Shown here piece after piece: positions 10,913 to 23,050 of a stretch of DNA of 64,000 bases; the stretch's first letter is position 1; each line of letters starts with the position of its first letter. The notes under the pieces were generated by a model. It ran no database searches, had not been told where the DNA came from, and worked only from the letters and a program-made list of their open reading frames with translations. The DNA is taken from the NCBI RefSeq assembly GCF_028476545.1, contig NW_026731982.1, forward strand, positions 186,001 through 250,000. Direction: 5' to 3'. Source of the stretch: Physella acuta. Its lineage: Eukaryota > Mollusca > Gastropoda > Physidae. A program made the position numbers and the translations under genes.

Positions 10913-11606
10913 AACTTAGCCATTTGGTTGGTCAGCCCTTTTTAGGGCTGGCTGCCGGGGTCGAGAGGCGGTCAGGTCAATCTTCTACTCAACTCAAGCA
11001 AGCAATTGCAAATCTTGCCATCAATCGATGTGGGGTTGAGCCCACACATCCCTAGAAGTGCACCATGCCCTCGAGATGAGTCACCCAGTAATCAACTACT
11101 CGACTACGCAAGAACACCCTACGACACAATTTCACTCTCTTTCAAACCACAATGAACAATAAAGCAAAGCAACCTGTGAAAGACTATATCTCAACGCAAT
11201 GATACTACCTCAAATACCCAAAGCTCCACTCCATTCGATCAACTCTACCATCAACGACTACCATCATCAATCTCAACACGAGGACACTACCTCAACTAAC
11301 CTCTCAAAGCTCTACACAACTCGATAAACTCTACCATCAACGACAAGATACCAAACTCATCTTCCCAATATCGGAACATCCTTCATTGACACTCAAACTG
11401 CAACTACCAACTAAGATTTAACCACTGCTCAACCAAGGTTGTAATACTCGCAAGAATCAAGGCTAAAGGACGATAAGCGATCATGTTTTGTCATGTACTC
11501 TATGTTATTTTAAAAGAAACCAAGAAACCGGAAGTGAAAACAAGTGAAACAAGAAAACAGATGAACACGGAAAATACGACAAGCAAGGATTAAATTGTTT
11601 AAATAT
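10913..11606 (+). other. low-complexity CT/CA-rich stretch, unit 1 (also about 16377-17069 in unit 2)
   Basis: After a perfect hairpin-forming AGCCCTTTTTAGGGCT (about 10935-10951) comes a Ser/Thr-codon-like, CAA/CTC-rich run with many ACTCTACCATCAACGAC-type short repeats. No sustained frame. It may be the untranslated tail of the preceding remnant. Confidence 0.4.
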
Positions 11607-12422
11607 CTATATATATAATTCTCTTCTTGGAGATGTTAGAAAACAAGCTGTAAGCGCGCATTGAAGCCCCCTCGCTTCATCTCTAGGAAGTCTGGTGAGC
11701 TGTGGTTCACGCTAAATGTTTACAATTATAGAGCCGGGTTTAGTGACGGCTATTAGGGACAGATAATTTAGTTTGAAACGATTTTAAACTTGGAGGAGGG
11801 AGCTAAGAGGAGGCTGCTTTCACTGGGGGGGGGGGGGTTAGGGGTTGGGGTAAAGGAGGGGGTGGGGGGTTATCGTCCTTAACGAAGATGTCGGAATAGT
11901 CGAGTCGGTAAAGCTCATGGTTGCTAAACCTAAAAGTCTCGAATTCCAACCCTTCGGGCAGATGAGGCTCGTTAGCTGGGGACAGCCACTCTTCTAGGAG
12001 AGGCAACTCCAAAATCAAACTACTGCTGCCTTGTAGTCTGTTCTTGATTGGACAAAGGCTATGGAAGCAAATCCAAAAAGAAAAGCAGGCTGAAATCGGA
12101 GTCAATGGCCTCAATGGCGCATAACCAGATGACACGTAATCCTTAATTGTGATGGAAGCATGGTCGAGTCGGCAAAAAGCTCATGGTTGATAAATTCGAA
12201 AAAAGTCTCGAGTTCAAACCCTCTGGCAAATAAAGCTCGATCCCTCCCAACACTAAAAATTAAGAACGAAGAAGAAGAAGAAGAAGCCCTTAACGACTTA
12301 TTGATAGTGTTTTAAAGCAAATATTTCCAGTGGTACTGTCGAATTCACAAATTACGAATACTTAAAAGTAGAATATAAAACAACAAAATAGCGGCGTATA
12401 ATACTCCGCGTGTCGGCTCGTG
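11607..12422 (-). mobile_element. family X element with nested SINE, unit 1 (copy in unit 2 at about 17070-17878)
   Basis: On the minus strand it starts at 12422 with CGAGCCGACACGCGG, followed by GCCGCTATTTTG, and ends in TA-rich sequence at about 11607. The same family is at 40486-41445. A dimeric SINE splits it at 11886-12287. Family unknown; no coding capacity. Confidence 0.6.
11886..12287 (+). mobile_element. dimeric tRNA-derived SINE, copy a (unit 1)
   Basis: A 402-base insertion flanked by the target duplication CCTTAACGA (11877-11885 and 12288-12296). It has two tRNA-like heads. The first has an A box around AGTCGAGTCGGTAAAG and a B box around CTCGAATTCCAACCC. The second, about 265 bases on, has GGTCGAGTCGGCAAAAAG and CTCGAGTTCAAACCC. 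A unique body lies between, and the tail is a GAA repeat. It lies inside family X. Confidence 0.85.
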
Positions 12423-12479
12423 TATAATATTTCATGTATGTATATGCTCATGTAAACCTGCTCTTGCTGCCTACCCTTG

Positions 12480-12800
12480 CTCGATTGGGGAAGCAGCAAG
12501 AGAGGAACAATATTAAAACAAACTAAAAATTGACCTCTAAAACTCCACTGTATCCCCAGACCCCGTGATAGCTACACGCCTACCCGCCCTTAATCTGTCG
12601 GTACTATACATTCAAACGAACATAAACACCGACTTGAACATACTTTCACTCTCCCACTATATCGCTCACATAGTAATCTATTCGACAACCCCCCCCCCCC
12701 ACCCAAACACACACACACACACACTATAAATAGATCACACAGCACAGATTTTGACGCTTCGCTTGCCACAACACACACAGACACTCTCTCCATACCTCGT
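12480..12800 (-). repeat. retroposon-tail fragment, unit 1 (also about 17930-18260)
   Basis: It matches the reverse complement of 63050-63300, sharing AAACACCGACTTGAACATAC, a poly-C run, a CA run and CACAGCACAGATTTTGACGC. Confidence 0.75.
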
Positions 12801-12803
12801 TAA

Positions 12804-12807
<4 letters not shown>

Positions 12808-12897
<90 letters not shown>
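12808..12897. repeat. (AT)n, unit 1
   Basis: About 90 bases of (AT)n. The equivalent tract in unit 2 (18266-18322) is shorter. Confidence 0.95.
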
Positions 12898-12900
<3 letters not shown>

Positions 12901-13527
12901 ATTGTAAAATTTAAGTTCGACCAATGGTATCTTCCATGGATTGTCGGAAAAATGTTTTATTTTAAACAAATGCATATTTAAAAAAAAAAAAATTAGATCG
13001 ATAATATTCACAATACCATGGGCGACACATGATATAAAACAATACTAGCATGTGTCATGATCAATAGCAATACACAGTATCACAACCATGCATGTTTAAC
13101 GCAAAGTACTATTATGCTTTTGTAATTTGTTGACATATTATATTATTATAGATATACAACTTTTAAAATAATAAATTGTTAATGCTTTATTATTTTCGAC
13201 ATTATTCTCAAGAACATTGAAGATAAACAGTTTGGGACATGATAATCTTAAAATGTAACAATGTGTTAGTAGTTAGTAAGCGTGAGTGGCATTCCCTTGA
13301 AATCTACATATAGAAGCACATAATCAATCGCATCTGTGTATACAATTTGTCATGAGCAAATATCACCAGAACTAACAAATTAACAATGGAGTTGCGCCCT
13401 TTCTTGATTCCACTTAGGCAAGAGCCGGTAAGAGGAGCCACCCGGACTAAGTTTCACAATGGACCTACCGAACATTGAAGTACCAGACCTATCTAACACT
13501 CAAGCTACTTAACCAACGGGTGTTCAT

Positions 13528-13929
13528 TGTTGATACCATGTCCCATTAATTTCTGTTCAGTCCTTATGCTGTTAATTCTGACTGTCCGGTTTATACCGGT
13601 TTTTGTAAGGATAAAAAAGGTGTGTAATATTGTATGTGTTTGTCTATTTTTAGTCAGTTCTCCCACGTGTTTAGAGTAGATTAGTCATGTACTGTTAGAC
13701 AGCAACTGCATCTTTGTTTTATTATTATATATTTTATTTACATTTAGAATAGTCTGTGTTGTGTATATATTGTAGGCTCTCTATATGTATAGTATTTAGA
13801 TTTTTTTTATATTATTAACGAGCCGTTGTTTCGTCTTATATATTGTTTCATAATGTTGTTAGTCTTATATGTTGTTGTACGCAATAGATCACCCGTAAAG
13901 GCGTGTCCGTGTATTTACTACAAATAACA
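13528..13929. mobile_element. probable solo LTR, unit 1
   Basis: A 402-base block beginning TGTTGATACC and ending AAATAACA (TGTT...AACA ends), flanked by the 4-bp repeat TCAT at 13524-13527 and 13930-13933. The size, ends and 4-bp flank fit a solo LTR of a Gypsy-like element left by LTR-LTR recombination. No second copy exists in the window outside the tandem duplication, so this stays provisional. An old fossil. Confidence 0.5.
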
Positions 13930-14609
13930 TCATTATCTTTCGTGGACAAAATCAACAAGTTTTATGTCGACCACACTTTGCTATTCAAAACTATAATATT
14001 CAAAAAATCTTTTTTATTATTTGAACTGCACATATTTTTCTTTTCTTAAACCTCTTTTTTCTTCAATAATCATTATTAATTCATAGTGTATTTAATTGAA
14101 ATAAAAATAATTTCTTACATGGAAACATGATATTGATAAAATGAAAATAAATGCAAATAATTTTTTGAGTTGAAACATGACAGATATGTACCGATAGTCA
14201 TAAGAAACGTTCTCGACTGATCGAATTATGTTACTAATAAAGGTATTGCTTGCATAATTAAAAATAAATAATATGTACATTAAAAATAACATTATTTCTA
14301 AAAAAATCATTGACACAATTCATGAAGTCATTATTTCTTGTAAATTAATACAAATATAAACTATTTACATACAACGTTTGTGTAATTGTTTTAAAGTTAA
14401 ATCAACTAGTGTGGATAGCTACAAGTTATTCACCTTTTTTTAATAGTTTTATGAAATGGGAAGTAACCAGATCAATTCAATTTTCATCCAAAAAAAAGAA
14501 GTGTCAGCATAACTAATACAATATTCTTGAACACAGTAATGCAGTAATGCAATTAAGCAATGAGTTGGCACCGCGAGTTCCACAGATACTGTCTTAGCAA
14601 ATATTTTCC

Positions 14610-15011
14610 AAGGGGCGGCGTGGTCGAGTCGGTAAAGCTCATGGTTGCTAAAACCGAAAAGTCTCGAGTTCGAACCCTCGGGCAGATGAGGCTCGTTAGC
14701 TGGGGACAGCCACTCTTCTAGGAGAGACAACTCCAAAATTAAACAACTGCTGCCTTTTAGTTTGTTCTTGGTTGGACAAAGGCTATTGAAGCAAATCCAA
14801 AAAGAAAAGAAGGCTGAAATCGGAGTCAATTGCCTCAATGGCGCATAACCAGTTGACACGTAACGCTTAATTGTGTTGGAGGCGTGGTCGAGTCGGCAAA
14901 AAGATCATGGTTGATAAATTCGAACAAAGTCTCGAGTTCAAACCCACTGGCAGATAAATCTCGATCCCCTTCAACACTAATAATTAAGAACGAAGAAGAA
15001 GAAGAAGAAGA
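14610..15011 (+). mobile_element. dimeric tRNA-derived SINE, copy b (unit 1)
   Basis: A 402-base insertion with the 11-bp target duplication AAATATTTTCC (14599-14609 and 15012-15022). Its first head is closer to a tRNA than that of copy a (GGCGTGGTCGAGTCGGTAAA; CTCGAGTTCGAACCC). The second head starts about 14877 (GGCGTGGTCGAGTCGGCAAA; CTCGAGTTCAAACCC). It ends in (GAA)n. The Ser/Leu-like A box suggests a class II tRNA ancestor. Confidence 0.9.
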
Positions 15012-15691
15012 AAATATTTTCCTTAGATCATGTCTATAGCCCGAGTTCCCATCCCCTGTTATTTTATATAAGAATATTCGAGAAAGTTTAGGGGAGATCA
15101 CTCCCGGTTTATTTTTATAGCCTATGTTCATCCTCGTAACTTGCTTAACATAATTGCTTTTGGAACTCGTCATCGATATTGCTTCGTTGAGGAGGAGATA
15201 CGACTTAAAGCCCGGACACACATTCATCCATACATTCATTCATACATCCATACAATTATCCATCCATTCCCAGAAATGACGAGTTAATAAACGCAATTAT
15301 CCAGAATGGAAATTGCGCTAAAAACCGCAGTTATTTCTGCTATCGGTACCATAGTTTTAGATAAGGTTTTAACCCTAGCGGGTTTCTAGATTCTTTTAAA
15401 GTTAGTACTAAACAACTTACACAGATATTAAATATGACATATAGAAGTTACGTCCCATTTCATTATTTTTAGAAAGTAAGGTAAATAAAATATTATTTTG
15501 TTACAAAATGCATTTTTTTTAAATGTTATAGTATTTGAAAGAAAATACAACATTTGCCTTTTTTTTTTTTAAATTTTAAACCAAACTTCAAATATTGTAA
15601 GACATGTATTGTATTAATATTTGCACAATCCATGTAGTAATTTATTTAGAAACGTAAAACTTTAAGAAACTTGTTTTCCTTTTCTTTTAAG

Positions 15692-16376
15692 GGGCAATTG
15701 AGCCTTGGGATGCAAATGATAAAGAAGAAGTTAGGGAGCATCTAAGTAACAATAGAAATTTCTTAAAGCATTGGGACAGTTATGATGTTGACGGAGAAAG
15801 ACAAAATGAAATGCTTAGAGAAGCAAGGCATAGAGAGGTAGAAGATGCCTTTGAAGTAGATGGCCAAACTGAAACACATCATACTACTGGAGCATCACAG
15901 CAAGTTAACGAAAGCGTAACAGAAACTACCATAGAGGCCGAAGCCATGGAGACAATAGCGATCAGAAATTCCATAGTAACAGGGTCTCAAAAAGATGGGA
16001 ATCATGAAAATTTGGAGGCTGTCGACGAAACAATAAATGATATTCTTCAAATAACACTAGTTCAGAAAACATAACGAAACCGCTAAAGGAAATTAAAAGC
16101 TCACAAAGTATATCAGCAGCAAAGGTATCAGGTCAACTGACATATAGTCAAGCAATCAGTTCAAGTAAAAATCAATTACCTACAGTAAAGCCACCTCAAA
16201 GGGTCGTGACCAGGGCCCAACGGGATAGCAAACCAACGGCTGGAAAGTTTGGCGTTAAAAGACCACCACCATCCAGCCCTCCAGAAACAGATGTTCGAAA
16301 GAAAACCCCAATATATAAAACTTTATCGGCCTTTTTGCTACGATCAAAGTGTAGTATCTGTATTGGATCTACATAA
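15692..16376 (+). pseudogene. exon-like coding remnant, unit 2
   Basis: This is the copy of 10228-10912, with the same acceptor and the same frame change. One visible replacement is GAAGAAGTTAGG for GAAGAATTTAGG (Phe to Val) near the start. Because both copies share the break, it predates the tandem duplication. Confidence 0.45.
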
Positions 16377-17340
16377 AACTTAGCCATTTGGTTGGTCAGC
16401 CCTTTTTAGGGCTGGCTGCCGGGGTCGAGAGGCGGTCAGGTCAATCTTCTACTCAACTCAAGCAAGCAATTGCAAATCTTGCCATCAATCGATGTGGGGT
16501 TGAGCCCACACATCCCTAGAAGTGCACCATGCCCTCGAGATGAGTCACCCAGTACTCAGCTACTCGACTACGCAAGAACACCCTACGACACAATTTCACT
16601 CTCTTTCAAACCACAATGAACAATAAAGCAAAGCAACCTATGAAAGACTATATCTCAACGCAATGATACTACCTCAAATACCCAAAGCTCCACTCCATTC
16701 GATCAACTCTACCATCAACGACTACCATCATCAATCTCAACACGAGGACACTACCTCAACTAACCTCTCAAAGCTCTACACAACTCGATAAACTCTACCA
16801 TCAACGACAAGATACCAAACTCATCTTCCCAATATCGGAACATCCTTCATTGACACTCAAACTGCAAATACCAACTAAGATTTAACCACTGCTCAACCAA
16901 GGTTGTAATACTCGCAAGAATCAAGGCTAAAGGACGATAAGCGATCATGTTTTGTCATGTACTCTATGTTATTTTAAAAGAAACCAAAAAACCGGAAGTG
17001 AAAACAAGTGAAACAAGAAAACAGATGAACACGGAAAATACGACAAGCAAGGATTAAATTGTTTAAATATCTATATATATAATTCTCTTCTTGGAGATGT
17101 TAGAAAACAAGCTGTAAGCGCCTTGAAGCCCCCTCGCTTCATCTCTAGGAAGTCTGGTGAGCTGTGGTTCACGCTAAATGTTTACAATTATAGAGCCGGG
17201 TTTAGTGACGGCTTTTAGGGACAGATAATTTAGTTTGAAACGATTTTAAACTTGGAGGAGGGAGCTAAGAGGAGGCTGCTTTCACTGGGGGGGGGGTAGG
17301 GGTTGGGGTAAAGGAGGGGGGGGGTTATCGTCCTTAACGA

Positions 17341-17742
17341 AGGTGTCGGAATAGTCGAGTCGGTAAAGCTCATGGTTGCTAAACCTAAAAGTCTCGAATT
17401 CCAACCCTTCGGGCAGATGAGGCTCGTTAGCTTGGGACAGCCACTCTTCTAGGGGAGGCAACTCCAAAATCAAACTACTGCTGCCTTGTAGTCTGTTCTT
17501 GGTTGGACAAAGGCTATGGAAGCAAATCCAAAAAGAAAAGCAGGCTGAAATCGGAGTCAATGGCCTCAATGGCGCATAACCAGATGACACGTAATCCTTA
17601 ATTGTGATGGAAGCATGGTCGAGTCGGCAAAAAGCTCATGGTTGATAAATTCGAAAAAAGTCTCGAGTTCAAACCCTCTGGCAAATAAAGCTCGATCCCT
17701 CCCAACACTAAAAATTAAGAACGAAGAAGAAGAAGAAGAAGC
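17341..17742 (+). mobile_element. dimeric tRNA-derived SINE, copy a (unit 2)
   Basis: The duplicate of the SINE at 11886-12287, with the same CCTTAACGA flanks (17332-17340 and 17743-17751). Confidence 0.85.
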
Positions 17743-18271
17743 CCTTAACGACTTATTGATAGTGTTTTAAAGCAAATATTTTCAGTGGTACTGTCGAATA
17801 CACAAATTACGAATACTTAAAAGTAGAATATAAAACAACTAAATAGCGGCGTATAATACTCCGCGTGTAGGCTCGTGTATAATATTTCATGTATGTATAT
17901 ACTCATGTAAACCTGCTCTTGCTGCCTACCCTTGCTCGATTGGGGAAGCAGCAAGAGAGGAACAATATTAAAACAAACTAAAAATTGACCTCTAAAACTC
18001 CACTGTATCCCCAGACCCCGTGATAGCTATAGCCTACCCGCCCTTAATCTGTCGGTACTATACATTCAAACGAACATAAACACCGACTTGAACATACTTT
18101 CACTCTCCCACTATATCGCTCACATAGTAATCTATTCGACAACCCCCCCCCACACCCAAACACACACACACACACACACACACTATAAATAGATCACACA
18201 GCACAGATTTTGACGCTTTGCTTGCCACAACACACACAGACACTCTCTCCATACCTCGTTAAATAAATAAA

Positions 18272-18325
<54 letters not shown>

Positions 18326-18951
18326 ATTGTAAAATTTAAGTTCGACCAATGGTATCTTCCATGGATTGTCGGAAAAATGTTTTATTTTGAAACAAATGCA
18401 TATTTAAAAAAAAAAATTAGATCGATAATATTTACAATACCATGGGCGACACATGATATAAAACAATACTAGCATGTGTCATGATCAATAACAATACACA
18501 GTATCACAACCATGCATGTTTAACGCAAAGTACTATTATGCTTTTGTAATTTGTTGACATATTATATTATTATAGATATACAACTTTTAAAATAATAAAT
18601 TGTTAATGCTTTATTATTTTCGACATTATTCTCAAGAACATTGAAGATAAACAGTTTGTGACATGATAATCTTAAAATGTAACAATGTGTTAGTAGTTAG
18701 TAAGCGTGAGTGGCATTCCCTTGAAATCTACATATAGAAGCACATAATCAATCGCATCTGTGTATACAATTTGTCATGAGCAAATATCACCAGAACTAAC
18801 AAATTAACAATGTAGTTGCGCCCTTTCTTGATTCCACTTAGGCAAGAGCCGGTAAGAGGAGCCACCCGGACTAAGTTTCACAATGGACCTACCGAACATT
18901 GAAGTACCAGACCTATCTAACACTCAAGCTACTTAACCAACGGGTGTTCAT

Positions 18952-19353
18952 TGTTGATACCATGTCCCATTAATTTCTGTTCAGTCCTTATGCTGTTAAT
19001 TCTGACTGTCCGGTTTATACCGGTTTTTGTAAGGATAAAAAAGGTGTGTAATATTGTATGTGTTTGTCTATTTTTAGTCAGTTCTCCCACGTGTTTAGAG
19101 TAGATTAGTCATGTACTGTTAGACAGCAACTGCATCTTTGTTTTATTATTATATATTTTATTTACATTTAGAATAGTCTGTGTTGTGTATATATTGTAGG
19201 CTCTCTATATGTATAGTATTTAGATTTTTTTTATATTATTAACGAGCCGTTGTTTCGTCTTATATATTGTTTCATAATGTTGTTAGTCTTATATGTTGTT
19301 GTACGCAATAGATCACCCGTAAAGGCGTGTCCGTGTATTTACTACAAATAACA
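18952..19353. mobile_element. probable solo LTR, unit 2
   Basis: The duplicate of 13528-13929 with the same TCAT flanks (18948-18951 and 19354-19357) and the same length. Confidence 0.5.
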
Positions 19354-20027
19354 TCATTATCTTTCGTGGACAAAATCAACAAGTTTTATGTCGACCACAC
19401 TTTGCTATTCAAAACTATAATATTCAAAAAATCTTTTTTATTATTTGAACTGCACATATTTTTCTTTTCTTAAACCTCTTTTTTCTTCAATAATCATTAT
19501 TAATTCATAGTGTATTTAATTGAAATAAAAATAATTTCTTACATGGAAACATGATATTGATAAAATGAAAATAAATGCAAATAATTTTTTGAGTTGAAAC
19601 ATGACAGATATGTACCGATAGTCATAAGAAACGTTCTCGACTGATCGAATTATGTTACTAATAAAGGTATTGCTTGCATAATTAAAAATAAATAATATGT
19701 ACATTAAAAATAACATTATTTCTAAAAATATCAGTGACACAAATCATGAAGTCATTATTTCTTGTAAACAAATACAAATATAAACTATTTACATACAACG
19801 TTTGTGTAATTGTTTTAAAGTTAAATCAACTAGTGTGAATAGTTACAAGTTATTCACCTTTTTTTAATAGTTTTATAAAATGGGAAGTAACCAGATCAAT
19901 TCAATTTTCATCCAAAAAAAGAAGTGTCAGCATAACTAATACAATATTCTTGAACACAGTAATGCACCCATTAAGCAATGAGTTGGCACCGCGAGTTCCA
20001 CAGATACTGTCTTAGCAAATATTTTCC

Positions 20028-20426
20028 AAGGGGCGGCGTGGTCGAGTCGGTAAAGCTCATGGTTGCTAAACCGAAAAGTCTCGAGTTCGAACCCTCGGGC
20101 AGATGAGGCTCGTTAGCTGGGGACAGCCACTCTTCTAGGAGAGACAACTTTAAAATTAAACAACTGCTGCCTTTTAGTTTGTTCTTGGTTGGACAAAGGC
20201 TATTGAAGCAAATCCAAAAAGAAAAGAAGGCTGAAATCGGAGTCAATTGCCTCAATGGCGCATAACCAGTTGACACGTAACGCTTAATTGTGTTGGAGGC
20301 GTGGTCGATCGGCAAAAAGATCATGGTTGATAATTCTAACAAAGTCTCGAGTTCAAACCCACTGGCAGATAAATCTCGATCCCCTTCAACACTAATAATT
20401 AAGAACGAAGAAGAAGAAGAAGAAGA
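20028..20426 (+). mobile_element. dimeric tRNA-derived SINE, copy b (unit 2)
   Basis: The duplicate of the SINE at 14610-15011 with the same AAATATTTTCC flanks (20017-20027 and 20427-20437). Three bases shorter, including a one-base loss in the second A box (GGTCGATCGGC). Confidence 0.9.
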
Positions 20427-20441
20427 AAATATTTTCCTTAG

Positions 20442-21444
20442 ATTGAACATTGACAGGGGCCAGGGATTCTACTTGTATCAATGAACACTGCTGTAAGCTG
20501 TAATGTTTTAATACAATTCTGACGCTGTCTCGGTGTTTATCATCATTTTTATGTGGTCAAAATCAGCAAGTTTTAGGTAGATTTGTGTCACCGCTAGGGC
20601 TAAAACTTTATTTAAATTTTAGTTACCTAAAGCAGCTGTAACTTTTTTTTTCCCTTTTCTACTAGTATTGACTCGTTTTATTGAGAGTACACACTCATTA
20701 CTGAACAATATGTTCATATTTTTAGGTAGATGAAATAAAGAACTTGTATCTTTGCAAATATATATCAGTCTTCACAGCCGATGACAAACGCAACGTATAC
20801 TTAGTTATTAAGTTATTCCGTAACTGTTGATGATATATACAACGCGTACCTTTTTGCTATTCAAGATTATTTTGGTTTGATCATATAATAATGTTAGCCA
20901 TGAAATGCATGATTTTCTTTAAATAAAACCAACAAAAACGCTAAAATTCTAACACACTCATTGTGTTATTGTCTTACAATTATACGTCTTTGTGTAACTG
21001 CCTCAGTCGTTATCTACATCAAGTATGAATGTTTTCCCTAAAATCACCATGACGTGAATGTGTAGTTCCTGACATGTATACCGTCATTTTGATTAACTTG
21101 ATTGTTTTGATATTGTTATCAAATAAAATGTTAGAACAATGTAATGTTACATATTACTGTTATTTCAAATTTATTAATTTAAAACAATAATTGCATATAG
21201 TCCACTGATTAGTCATAAATAGTGATCAAAATGCAATTAACATTGGATGTGGTTGATTTTCAACAATTGCCAACATAATTTAATATTATATATTGTATTT
21301 TCTTCCCATTTAATAATTAGAAAATATCAGGGGCATTAATCATTACTGTTTTTCATTAAACTTATTAACATAATAATTTTATTGTAATTAGAAATGAACT
21401 TGGAAACATGTTACACAATATATTTTACAACATTATATACTGAC
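20442..21444. other. AT-rich spacer with a repeat fragment
   Basis: About 20560-20790 resembles, inverted, the sequences near 35700-35900 and 8340-8420 (TAGGGCTAAAAC, TACACACTCATTA). I see nothing else. Confidence 0.5.
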
Positions 21445-22622
21445 TAGGCATGCTGCCCAGCTTCGCTTAGGCTTTCGAAAACATTGAGAATTTGAATGCT
21501 TAATTAATTCCCCCGAGGGTCGGTCTACGACCTCAAGAGTTATGAAGAGGTTCCTCCGAGGACATTTTTTTTCGATTTATAGCTCATATAAGGCACCGGT
21601 CAGTCGAAGTCAGTTTTGACCCCCTCATCGTAGACTTTTCGGCCAACCGGCCCCCGTGTTCTGTCGCCCCAAGGCAAGATCCTGCCAAATTTGAAGCGCC
21701 TGCGGCGCCGGGAAGTGCCCTATCGGACACCCGACAATCTAGATCTAGATCTAGAATCCTAATAGAATATTTTTTTAAAGTTTAGCCGAGCATAATAAAA
21801 AAAAATACATTAACCAAATTGACTTGGTGTGTCTCGAACCCGCACCACCTGCGTGGTTTCAAAGTACACTAACATATCAGCTATTTAGGCACTTTATAAT
21901 ATACGGAGAATGAAACACGTATTTTAAAATCTTAACTTACGCGAATATGCCTATTCTTTCAAATTAATTTTTATCCCAAATTAGCCAGTTCCAAACAAAG
22001 ATTTTGTATAAAATAAATAAATCTTGAAATAGTTTAGTCCTAATATAGAAATTTATTTTTTGGAATAGATTTTAGAGAAGTTAGAGTCGAAATCTAGATC
22101 TTAGCGTCTACGTCTAGTTTAGTTATTGCGTAGATTTAGATTTAGTCTAGAAAAGTGTAGATCTAGAATCTCTAGATCTAGAATCCAAATCAAATAAATA
22201 AAATAAATTTTATGAGTGTAGGCCGGAAAATTTGTATTGTATACATTTCATAGTGTACGTAGATCTAAATCAAATTTGAATGAAATTGTTCATTTCTTTT
22301 TATTGTAAACACGGCAGATGACGTGATTAGTAAATGTATAAACATTAGTGACGTCACAGTTTTATGCGTACTTTTTCACATTTATAAATGCTTTTCCGGT
22401 TGCATAAATAATACTGTTTCTCTACATTCGAATACGCCTTTATTTTTTATTTTTCTTCTTTAAATAAAATTGTGGTAATACATTTAGAACATCTAACATA
22501 TTATTTTCAACAAAAGTCTGTATAAAGGTATCCATATATCGCTGCCGATTCTGACGTGATGTCCGGTGAAAATATTTTGCGGACAGAGAGAGAGAAGAGC
22601 GCACATGTCCTTTTATATATTA
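21445..22622. mobile_element. unclassified element with tRNA-like module
   Basis: It begins ACTAGGCATGCTGCCCAGCT, a GC-rich opening of the type seen at the ends of many invertebrate dispersed repeats, and ends near TTTTATATATTAGGAT. Inside are TCTAGATCTAGA-type short repeats (21740-22190) and a tRNA-like block on the minus strand. No long frame. The boundaries are estimates because no second copy lies in the window. Confidence 0.4.
21822..21893 (-). repeat. tRNA-like module (SINE head)
   Basis: On the minus strand, an A-box-like TAGCTGATATGTTAGTG and a B-box-like GGGTTCGAGAC are spaced as in a tRNA gene. The acceptor stem does not pair, so it is not a functional tRNA. I infer a SINE-derived promoter. 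Confidence 0.5.
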
Positions 22623-22894
22623 GGATATTAGCTTGTAAGATTCTATATTAATCACAACTGATTATTATTCTTCTTCTCTATATTTTATTTGTTAAAGTTA
22701 TGAATGTGTACATTTTTTCTTTCTAACGCAAGCATAAATGTTTCGCTTTTTATAGGCTTTCGCCAAAGTAGTTGCTATTTGTATTTACACACATTAAAAA
22801 AAATGTATAGATCAATAATACAAAATTTCTTCAAATCGTACTCAGTAGATAATTCGCCTTTCTAACAGATGATCATGCCTGGGTGTTTAGGAAA

Positions 22895-23050
22895 TACTGG
22901 AGACATCAACACTCAATTGAAACAATTTTTTTACAAACATCATCAGTAGGGTTACACTCACTCCACTACGTACTGGAGACATCAACACTCAATTGAAACA
23001 ATTTCTTTATAAACATCATCAGTAGGGTTACACTCAATGACACTACGTAC
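22895..23050 (+). repeat. 76-bp tandem duplication
   Basis: Two direct copies starting TACTGGAGACATCAACACTC at 22895 and 22971, with few differences. Confidence 0.9.

Larger units (their letters stand above)
9562..15026 (+). repeat. 5.4-kb tandem duplication, unit 1
   Basis: This 5465-base stretch is repeated directly at 15027-20441 with only scattered substitutions and small indels, chiefly in simple repeats. Its left edge lies inside RepA and its right edge just after the second SINE. The unit contains a coding remnant, family X with a nested SINE, a retroposon-tail fragment, (AT)n, a probable solo LTR and a second SINE. Confidence 0.93.
15027..20441 (+). repeat. 5.4-kb tandem duplication, unit 2
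   Basis: The second copy starts again inside the RepA end (ATCATGTCTATAGCCCG) immediately after CCTTAG of unit 1. It is about 50 bases shorter, mostly because its (AT)n tract is shorter (18266-18322 against 12808-12897). High identity throughout, including in non-coding sequence, implies a recent event or an assembly artefact. Confidence 0.93.

Noticed and set aside
14092-14316. Hydrophobic 74-residue frame, also in the second tandem unit
   Set aside because: AT-rich by-product frame. A related diverged sequence at 52.1 kb does not keep the frame.
14610-14690. Functional tRNA gene
   Set aside because: The A and B boxes are clear but the acceptor stem does not close and the block is the head of a SINE with target duplications.
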